Assembly (NCBI RefSeq): GCF_000372725.1
Contig: NW_005200784.1
Location: 515,835-579,834 of the forward strand
DNA: 64,000 bases
Reading direction: 5' to 3'
Source: Emiliania huxleyi CCMP1516
Taxonomy: Eukaryota > Haptophyta > Isochrysidales > Noelaerhabdaceae
Of the stretch, positions 54,501-63,600 are shown in pieces. The notes below the pieces were generated by a model. The model did not search any database. It was not told the origin of the DNA and saw only the letters and a list, made by a program, of their open reading frames with translations. Position numbers and translations under genes: made by a program. Numbering within the stretch: position 1 is the stretch's first letter; each line of letters opens with the position of its first letter.

Positions 54501-55257
54501 CCGTGGCCGGCTCCTCCGCAACCCGAACCTCGTTAGCCTCCTCCACCTCCTGCTCGTCACACTGGCCAAACTCGTCGCCCGCCTCGCCCGCCTCGCCAGC
54601 AGGTGGAGCGGCTGGCGAGGGCGTGGCGTCCGCCGGCGGGTCCTCCTCCGCCGCCACCACTGCTGCCGCCTCATCCACCTCCATCGCCTCTGCAGAGTCG
54701 GCGGGCGATGGCGCGTCCAGGGTGGTCGGGTCTGCGGGCGAGCGAACCGGCGCCTGGGACGACTCGGGCTCGTCCTCCACCGCCTCCTCCTCCTTCGCCG
54801 CAGCCTCCTGAGCAGCCGCCGCCGGTGCCGCCACTGGGGTGTCCGAGGCGGCCGCCAGGCGCGAGCCGAGACGTGGCAGTGGCTTTGCCGGCGCTGCTCC
54901 CTCGGGCGGCGAGTTGTAGGCGAAGGCTAGAAGCACGCTGCGCTGCCGCCCCCCAAAAAACTGCGACGTTTGCTCGTGCACCAGCGGTGGCTCAGACTTG
55001 GCGGGCTTGCACGGCGGCTTGGCGGGCTTGCACGGCGGCTTGGCGGGCTCAGACGGCGGCTTTGCGCAGGGCTCGCTTGCCTTGCCTCCCTTTCCAGGTT
55101 TGCTCTGCTGCGTGGACGGCTTTGCGAATGAAAAAGCGTCAAACGGAGAGCTGTTGGAGCCCGCCTCCTCACCACCGCCCCCCTTTTTTAACCGTTTGCG
55201 CGGTACCTTGCCGCCCTTGTCAGCATCAGGGCCGGCGTCGAGGAAGAGGTCGTCCAT
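49286..55257 (-). CDS. CHD-type SNF2 chromatin remodeller with tandem chromodomains
   Basis: Exons 55257-50317 and 50239-49286, GT-AG intron, 1,964 residues. The N-terminus is Lys/Pro-rich with acidic Ser/Glu tracts. Tandem chromodomains have AQLLVKWRGASYLHVSW (about residue 585) and GELLVKWAGLPIAQSSW (about 695). The SNF2 ATPase follows: LRPYQLEGVNWMLDAW, Walker A ADEMGLGKTAQ (about 787), DEAH in VVDEAHRLKNPKSR (about 904), LTGTPVQNS, and helicase C motifs with GINLTAADTVVLFD and ARCHRIGQTQQV (about 1190). A poly-Gly run interrupts the bridge after LSLDHALLGG. This is the CHD1/CHD family architecture; such proteins space nucleosomes. The C-terminal region has an unassigned helical domain (FWADWMPQEEEAEEAELWGG) and a Lys-rich end (FRFWKK). 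The gene is unusually intron-poor for the window. Confidence 0.93.
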
Positions 55258-55982
55258 CGTGGCGGCCAAGAGCCGCTCGCAATACAGTTGGTGGAGTGGT
55301 CTCACTTCCCGCCGTACGCGCCGACGTTTTCTTTTTTCTTTTTGCCACAAACTCACAAGCAGAAAGCCCCCTTTCAAAGGCGAGACCGAAAAACCACTGT
55401 TGCCAACAACATGCCAAAAAACACGGTCCGCCGTCCCAAACTGTCGCTCCTCTCTCTCCAGGCCGGAGCGGGGCGCGCGGGGGTGTGCGGCGGGTGTTTG
55501 TTGATGTCTGTGTCCCGAGAGAGCGACGTGTCACGTGGTATCTGTCTGCTGCTGCTTGCTTGCTTGCATTTGTTTCATTCATACATCGAACGAAGGCTAG
55601 TTGCCTCGTTCTCTAAAAAACAAACAAGTTTCCTCGACCAACTGCAACGACCCCGGGCCATCCCTCGCGCCCCGGCCGCCGCCCTCCCGGCCGATCGGGA
55701 GAAGAAGAACAATGACGGCAACAAACAAACACACACACACACACACACACAATCTGGGCAGCACGCAAACAAATTACGTACGCGATCGTTTGTTGGCTTT
55801 CGTCTCTTGCAGCCAAAACTACGAGCCAATTCGAGACTTAGTCTGCAACTACGAGCCTATATTGAAGGCGATAACAAACTACGCCCCGAGCGGGTTGGCG
55901 CGCTTGGGTTTTCTGCCACCACGGATGGCAACTAATTCTACCAGACAACACACGTACTAGTCCTGCACACCGCTCGCCTGAT
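55258..55982. promoter_or_regulatory. Intergenic region between divergent genes
   Basis: Separates the starts of the remodeller (minus) and the Cys-rich protein (plus), so it must carry both promoters. Visible: (CA)n at about 55731-55750 and repeated ACTACGAGCC at 55820-55860. No TATA-like box could be assigned. Confidence 0.45.
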
Positions 55983-57149
55983 ATGAGGTACTGCGTGCTC
56001 GCCGTGGCGCTGGCCTCGGCCGCGGGAGATGATTGCCGCAAATTCTGCCTCGACGATGGCAAGGACTGGACGGTCAAGTGCGCCTGGTCGAAGTGCGCTG
56101 GATGCGGTGCTTGCGCCTCGCTGGCGATTGGCAACTGCAGGCCCTCATGCGCCACCAACACAAAGGGCTGGGACAAAAAGTGCGGCTGGTCGGACTGCGG
56201 TGGCTGCTCCGAGTGCACGGCGACGCCCCCGCCGCCTGCGCCGGCGCCCGGCAAATGCAAGGCCTCCTGCGCCACCAACACAAAGGGCTGGGACAAAAAG
56301 TGCGGCTGGTCGGAATGTGAAGGCTGTTCCGAGTGCACGGCGACGCCCCCGCCGCCTGCGCCGGCGCCCGGCAAATGCAAGTTCTCCTGCGCCACCAACA
56401 CAAAGGGCTGGGACAAAAAGTGCGGCTGGTCGGAATGTGAAGGCTGCTTGGCGTGCACGTCACCTTCGGCGCCGCCCCCGCCGCCGTCACCCCCACCAAA
56501 GCTGTGCTCGACGGTGATCTCCTCAAACGCCCTCATCAAATGCTACGATTCGGCGCTCTTCGTGGGCTTCACTGCCGACGAGGCAGCTTGCAGGAGCAAA
56601 TGCGAGGCGATGCCGTCGTGCAACGTCTACGCGGTGTGGACCACAAACTGGTGCCGGCTGACAGAGACGTGCAACAGCCTGCTCCCCATCGACACAGACG
56701 GGGACGGCACCCCCGATTTTGAAGACGACGACCCGGTCTCGCCCCCTGTGGACGTGGTGCAATGCGCCTCGGCGCCGGCGCCGAGTCCGCCGCCGGCTCC
56801 ACCGCCGGCTCCACCGCCGCCGCCTGCGCTTCCGCCCAAACACTGCAACACGGTCGTCCTAGAGGGCGGGCTGGATATGTGCTTTGGCACACCCTTATTC
56901 AAGGGTTTTGTTTCCGATGAGGCGGCCTGCGCTCTACTCTGCGAGGCGCACGCGCTCTGCCATTTTTACTCCGCCTTCAGCACCGGCTGGTGCCGGTTGA
57001 CTGCGAGCTGCGGGTTGGCCGAAGTCGACTCGGACGGTGATGGCATCCCCGACTCTTCCGACCCGGACTCGACCGTTGATTGGGTCAACGTCAAGTCGTG
57101 TGGGGCGCCGCCCTCGGCACCGATGCCGCCCTTGGCACCGCTTCTTTAG
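55983..57149 (+). CDS. Secreted Cys-rich repeat protein with PAN-like and TSP3-like modules
   Basis: One exon, 388 residues. A signal peptide (MRYCVLAVALASAAG) is followed by four tandem Cys-rich repeats of about 39 residues, each with SCATNTKGWDKKCGWSECEG and a PPPPAPAPG linker; copies 2-4 are nearly identical in DNA. Two PAN/apple-like domains follow (CRSKCEAMPSCNVYAVWTTN, and CALLCEAHALCHFYSAFSTG with WCRLT). Each is followed by a thrombospondin-3 type Ca-binding motif (DTDGDGTPDFEDDD, DSDGDGIPDSSDPD) and a proline-rich linker. It ends APLL. The makeup is that of a secreted extracellular matrix or cell-covering protein. The adjacent gene on the opposite strand shares TSP3 and SPPP elements. 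Confidence 0.8.
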   Translation: MRYCVLAVALASAAGDDCRKFCLDDGKDWTVKCAWSKCAGCGACASLAIGNCRPSCATNTKGWDKKCGWSDCGGCSECTATPPPPAPAPGKCKASCATNTKGWDKKCGWSECEGCSECTATPPPPAPAPGKCKFSCATNTKGWDKKCGWSECEGCLACTSPSAPPPPPSPPPKLCSTVISSNALIKCYDSALFVGFTADEAACRSKCEAMPSCNVYAVWTTNWCRLTETCNSLLPIDTDGDGTPDFEDDDPVSPPVDVVQCASAPAPSPPPAPPPAPPPPPALPPKHCNTVVLEGGLDMCFGTPLFKGFVSDEAACALLCEAHALCHFYSAFSTGWCRLTASCGLAEVDSDGDGIPDSSDPDSTVDWVNVKSCGAPPSAPMPPLAPLL

Positions 57150-57626
57150 CCGCCCAGGCGCCGGGCGCTCCGGACCACACACAGCGGGCGTTTGTTCAGG
57201 TTGCGAGCCTTGGCAGGGGGGTTAGAGGATGCCGCCTTGTGTATTGTCCGTCCTCATGTCGGAGCGCTCTTCTTTGAAACAGAGAGCACTTTTTCTTTGA
57301 CACCGTAGACGAAACACGAGACTTCCCCACCGAGACAAGGGCGGAGGGGCCCCAAGGGGCGTAGGGGCCGCGTCCGCCTCAAGTGTCCGAACCAGCGCTC
57401 GAGAACCAGCCGGAGGAGGGCAGCGACGGCGCGGAAGCGACGTCTCGCCGGTGCACCACGTAGCGCGATTTGTCGATGAGCGCCTCGTCAAACGAGTACG
57501 TGCACGCTCCCCCCGCGCGGCCACATGGTGAGACGGTGTTCCACACACACATTTCACACGCGTTTGCTTCTTTTCTTTTGCAAGTCGCTCACTACCACTA
57601 CTACTACTACTCTACTACGTACACAC
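57150..57626. other. Convergent intergenic region, nothing recognised
   Basis: Lies between two 3' ends. A CTACTA repeat at 57590-57612; no hairpin or gene called. Confidence 0.5.
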
Positions 57627-60600
57627 TCACACGGCTATGAGCGTATCATCTCCGGTTGTCCCCGCCCGGTGCACCCAACCTTGCACGCCCGTAGCGCGCC
57701 TTACACCTGTTAGGGCCGACACATTGCGTGGCGCAGCTTCAGCGACCTCAAAGCGACGGTACTTGAAGTCGATTCCGAAGAAGTCCTCGAGCTTGTAATC
57801 GCCTCCCGTTCCTTCAATGGCGCCCTCGGCCTGGGCCTCAGTCGTCACTTCTCTTCCTTTGAAAGAGGTCTGCCTCCACCAAAGCTCTCTGTAATGGTCC
57901 TTCTTTCCATCAACCGCAAAGCTGTCACCGTCGAACGATTGTCCAATCAGGCCGTGCGGCGCGACCACCTTGCCCGTGCTGGGCTGCAGCGAGAGCGGGT
58001 CGCGTAGCGGTGTCAGCGAAAGGTCGATCTGCTTCTTCCCGGGCGTGGCCGAACGCCAAATAGGCCGCGACGTTGCATTGATCGCCCAGGCGGCAGTCGA
58101 AACGTGCAGAGTCTCGGCGGCTCCACTCTTGGTGGTGAAGATGGAGATGTCTTCGACCAGAAGTGCTGCCGCGTTGGCCTGGATCATCTTGGTTCCGCCA
58201 GGAAGGCCGTGGGCAACTGGCGTCGGCGGCTGATTTGGTGAAAACTCGATGCGCAACAAGCGGCCAGAGGCCTCGCAACGAAGCCGAAGGAAGACGTCAG
58301 TGACAAAAGTGCCGTGCACCTTGAGGTTGGGCGGCGACGCGAGGAAGAAGGCGCTGGCTTCGAAGAGCGCGTTTACTGCCAAGCCAGTGTGGTGGAGCAT
58401 CGCGTAAACTGCGCCATCCTCGCCGCGGAAATCGGCTTCACCACCATGTGCAAAGTGCAAGTGCGGGTCGCCGTCCACTCCGCCCGGCTTGAGGGGCGGC
58501 AGCAATGGCGGAGCTGGGGAAGAAGGCGGAGGGGTGGGCGGCTTTGGCGGGTGCGGCGGCTTAGGTGACATCGGTGGCAGCGAGGGCGGCGAGGGCGGTG
58601 GCGGAGGCGGCGACGGTGGTAGTGGACTTGGCGACGGTGGTGGCGAGAAGGGAGGTGGTGATGGCGGGGGTGCGAAAGGGGGCGGGACTGGACGGATGCC
58701 TCGAGGCGGGTTCGGGAGTGGCGGCGGAGGCGAGGGCGGCGGCGGCGAGAGCGGGGGCGAGGGCGGCGGAGGCGTGGGAGGCGGAGGCGAGGGCGGCGGC
58801 GGCGAGGGCGGGGGCGAGGGCGGCGGAGGCGTGGGAGGCGGAGGCGAGGGCGGCGGAGGCGGCTTTTGCATCACGAAAAGGGTGACAAGTCCCAAACTCG
58901 GGTCAGAAGAAGGTGGCAGCGCTGGCGGTGCCACCGGCGGCGGCGGGGACGAAGTCGACTGTTGAAGCGCGCGACCAGCCGGAGCGCCGGCACACTCGCC
59001 TCTGGCCCCGCTGAGGAAGATACAGTCCGTGCTGTTGACGAGGACGGCGCAGATGTCCTCTGAGATGCTCTGCTTGCAGCAGCTTGCGTCGTCGATGGGC
59101 TTGATACCACTGATTGTCGCATCGATTGCATCCAGATAGCCTTCGATGGACTTGATATCAATGATTGGCTGCCACGAATTGCCTCCGAATTCTTCGTCGG
59201 GATCACACGAGGGCGGTGGCGGCGAGAGCGGCGAGGCGGGCGAGGGCGAGGGCGGCGGCAGCGAGGGTGGCGACGGCGACGGAGCCAGGCCGAGCGGGAA
59301 GGGAGACGGCGGTGGTGATGGCGGCGGCGGTGTGTTGATGACTTGCACCTCCACTATCAGGCGAAGACTGGGCGTGGTGCCGGGACAGATGAACTGTCCA
59401 AGAGCTATCTGAACATCTTCAGAGAGCGCAGAAATCTTTGCCTCCACTGTTGTCGCCCCCATCGTTGGTCTTAAATCCAGGGTGTTTGTCGAAAAGACAA
59501 GAGGCTCTCCTTCGGCGCATGATTCATCAAGCCTGCGGTCTGCGATCGGCGGCGGCGGAGGGGGAAGAGACAGTGATAGCGGCGATACTGGTGGTGGTGA
59601 ACTTAAATCGGCGGCATCGGGGAGGCCGTCGCCGTCCGAGTCGGGGTCCCTGGCGTCGGGGACGCCGTCGCCGTCGCTGACAATGCTGCCTTCGCCCTCC
59701 TCGGCATCGGGGAGGCCGTCGCTGTCTGTGTCGGCAAAGTCTTCATTGGCGTCGGGAACGCCGTCGCCGTCGCTATCGAAACTGCCTTCACCCTCCTCGG
59801 CATCGGGGAGGCCGTCGCTGTCTGTGTCGGCAAAGTCTTCATTGGCGTCGGGGATGCCGTCGCCGTCGCTATCGATGCTCCCTTCACCCTCCTCGGCATC
59901 GGGGAGGCCGTCGCTGTCTGTGTCGGCAAGGCCTCCGTTGGCGTCGGGGAGGCCGTCGCCGTCCGAGTCGGTGTCCCTGGCATCGGGGATGCCGTCGCCG
60001 TCGGTGTCGATGCTGCCTTCGTTGGCGTCGGGGATGGCGTCGCCGTCCGAGTCGGTGTCCCTGGCGTCGGGGATGGCGTCGCCGTCGGTGTCGATGCTGC
60101 CTTCACCCTCCTCGGCATCGGGGAGGCCGTCGCTGTCTGTGTCGGCAAAGCCTTCGTTGACGTCGGGGAGGCCGTCGCCGTCCGAGTCGGTGTCCCTGGC
60201 ATCAGGGATGCCGTCGCCGTCGCTATCGATGCTGCCTTCGTTGGCGTCGGGGATGGCGTCGCCGTCCGAGTCGGTGTCCCTGGCGTCGGGAACGCCGTCA
60301 CCATCGCTGTCGATGCTGCCTTCACCCTCCTCGGCATCGGGGAAGCCGTCGCTGTCTGTGTCGGCAAGGCCTCCGTTGGCGTCGGGGAGGCCGTCGCCGT
60401 CCGAGTCGGTGTCCCTGGCGTCGGGGATGCCGTCGCCGTCGCTATCGATGCTGCCTTCGTTGGCGTCGGGGATGGCGTCGCCGTCCGAGTCGGTGTCCCT
60501 GGCGTCGGGAACGCCGTCACCGTCGCTGTCGATGCTGCCTTCGCCCTCCTCGGCATCGGGGAGGCCGTCGCTGTCTGTGTCGGCAAAGCCTTCGTTGGCG

Positions 60601-63600
60601 TCGGGGACGCCGTCGCTGTCTGTGTCGATGCTGCCTTCGCCCTCCTCGGCATCGGGGAGGCCGTCGCTGTCTGTGTCGGAAAGGCCTTCGTTGGCGTCGG
60701 GGATGGCGTCGCCGTCCGAGTCGGTGTCCTTGTGGTCGGGGACGCCGTCGCCGTCGCTATCGATGCCGCCGTCGCCCTCCTCGGCGTCGGGGAGGCCGTC
60801 GCTGTCTGTGTCGGAAAGGCCTTCGTTGGCGTCGGGAACGCCGTCACCATCGCTGTCGATACTGCCTTCACCCTCCTCGGCATCGGGGAGGCCGTCGCTG
60901 TCTGTGTCGGCAGATCCTTCATTGGCGTCGGGAACGCCGTCACCATCGCTGTCGATGCTGCCTTCGCCCTCCTCGGCAGGAGGGGCTCCGTCGCTGTCTG
61001 TGTCGGCAAGGCCTTCGTTGGCGTCGGGGATGCCGTCACCGTCCGAGTCGGTGTCCATGTGGTCGGGGACGCCGTCGCCGTCGCTATCGATGCTGCCGTC
61101 GCCCTCCTCGGCATCGAGGAGGCCGTCGCTGTCTGTGTCGGAAAGGCCTTCGTTGGCGTCGGGAACGCCGTCGCCATTGCTGTCGATGCTGCCTTCGCCC
61201 TCCTCGGCATCGGGGAGGCCGTCGCTGTTTGTGTCGGCAAAGCCTTCGTTGGCGTCGGGGATGCCGTCACCGTCCGAGTCGGTGTCCATGTGGTCGGGGA
61301 CGCCGTCGCCGTCGCTATCGATGCTGCCGTCGCCCTCCTCGGCATCGAGGAGGCCGTCGCTGTCTGTGTCGGAAAGGCCTTCGTTGGCGTCGGGAACGCC
61401 GTCACCATCGCTGTCGATGCCGCCGTCGCCCTCCTCGGCATCGGGGAGGCCGTCGCTGTTTGTGTCGGCAAAGCCTTCGTTGGCGTCGGGGATGCCGTCA
61501 CCGTCCGAGTCGGTGTCCTTGTGGTCGGGGACGCCGTCGCCGTCGCTATCGATGCCGCCGTCGCCCTCCTCGGCATCGGGGATGCCGTCGCTGTCTGTGT
61601 CGGAAAGGCCTGCGTTGGCGTCGGGAACGCCGTCACCATCGCTGTCGATGCTGCCTTCGCCCTCCTCGGCATCGGGGAGGCCGTCGCTGTCTGTGTCGGC
61701 AAAGCCTTCGTTGGCGTCGGGGATGCCGTCACCGTCCGAGTCGGTGTCCTTGTGGTCGGGGACGCCGTCGCCGTCGCTATCGATGCCGCCGTCGCCCTCC
61801 TCGGCGTCGGGGAGGCCGTCGCTGTCTGTGTCGGAAAGGCCTGCGTTGGCGTCGGGGATGCCGTCACCGTCCGAGTCGGTGTCCTTGTGGTCGGGCACGC
61901 CGTCGCCGTCGCTATCGATGCCGCCGTCGCCCTCCTCGGCATCGGGGAGGCCGTCGCTGTCTGTGTCGGAAAGGCCTGCGTTGGCGTCGGGGACGCCGTC
62001 GCTGTCTGTGTCGGAAAGGCCTTCGTTGGCGTCGGGGATGCCGTCACCGTCCGAGTCGGTGTCCTTGTGGTCGGGGACGCCGTCGCCGTCGCTATCGATG
62101 CCGCCGTCGCCCTCCTCGGCATCGGGGAGGCCGTCGCTGTCTGTGTCGGAAAGGCCTTCGTTGGCGTCGGGGATGCCGTCGCCGTCGCTATCGATGCCGC
62201 CGTCGCCCTCCTCGGCATCGGGGAGGCCGTCGCTGTCTGTGTCGGAAAGGCCTTCATTGGCGTCGGGGACGCCGTCGCTGTCTGTGTCGGAAAGGCCTTC
62301 GTTGGCGTCGGGGATGGCGTCGCCGTCCGAGTCGGTGTCCTTGTGGTCGGGGACGCCGTCGCCGTCGCTATCGATGCCGCCGTCGCCCTCCTCGGCATCG
62401 GGGAGGCCGTCGCTGTCTGTGTCGGAGAGGCCTTCGTTGGCGTCGGGAACGCCGTCACCATCGCTGTCGATACTGCCTTCACCCTCCTCGGCATCGGGGA
62501 GGCCGTCGCTGTTTGTGTCGGCAAAGCCTTCGTTGGCGTCGGGGATGCCGTCACCGTCCGAGTCGGTGTCCTTGTGGTCGGGGACGCCGTCGCCGTCGCT
62601 ATCGATGCCGCCGTCGCCCTCCTCGGCATCGGGGAGGCCGTCGCTGTCTGTGTCGGAAAGGCCTTCGTTGGCGTCGGGGATGCCGTCACCGTCCGAGTCG
62701 GTGTCCTTGTGGTCGGGGACGCCGTCGCCGTCGCTATCGATGCCGCCGTCGCCCTCCTCGGCATCGGGGAGGCCGTCGCTGTCTGTGTCGGAAAGGCCTT
62801 CGTTGGCGTCGGGGATGGCGTCGCCGTCCGAGTCGGTGTCTATGTGGTCGGGGACGCCGTCGCCGTCGCTATCGATGCCGCCGTCGCCCTCCTCGGCGTC
62901 GGGGAGGCCGTCGCTGTCTGTGTCGGAAAGGCCTGCGTTGGCGTCGGGGACGCCGTCGCTGTCTGTGTCGGAAAGGCCTTCGTTGGCGTCGGGGATGGCG
63001 TCGCCGTCCGAGTCGGTGTCCTTGTGGTCGGGGACGCCGTCGCCGTCGCTATCGATGCCGCCGTCGCCCTCCTCGGCATCGGGGAGGCCGTCGCTGTCTG
63101 TGTCGGAAAGGCCTGCGTTGGCGTCGGGGATGCCGTCGCTGTCTGTGTCGGAAAGGCCTTCGTTGGCGTCGGGGATGGCGTCGCCGTCCGAGTCGGTGTC
63201 CTTGTGGTCGGGGACGCCGTCACCGTCGCTATCGATGCCGCCGTCGCCCTCCTCGGCATCGGGGAGGCCGTCGCTGTCTGTGTCGGAAAGGCCTGCGTTG
63301 GCGTCGGGAACGCCGTCACCATCGCTGTCGATGCTGCCTTCGCCCTCCTCGGCATCGGGGAGGCCGTCGCTGTTTGTGTCGGCAAAGCCTTCGTTGGCGT
63401 CGGGGATGCCGTCACCGTCCGAGTCGGTGTCCTTGTGGTCGGGGACGCCGTCGCCGTCGCTATCGATGCCGCCGTCGCCCTCCTCGGCATCGGGGAGGCC
63501 GTCGCTGTCTGTGTCGGAAAGGCCTGCGTTGGCGTCGGGAACGCCGTCACCATCGCTGTCGATGCTGCCTTCGCCCTCCTCGGCATCGGGGAGGCCGTCG

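Noticed and set aside
50563-54930. A 1,455-residue plus-strand open frame
   Set aside because: It is the antisense of the CHD remodeller. The minus frame has all SNF2 and chromodomain motifs; the plus frame is Arg/Leu-rich without a domain. Long shadows are expected in GC-rich coding DNA.
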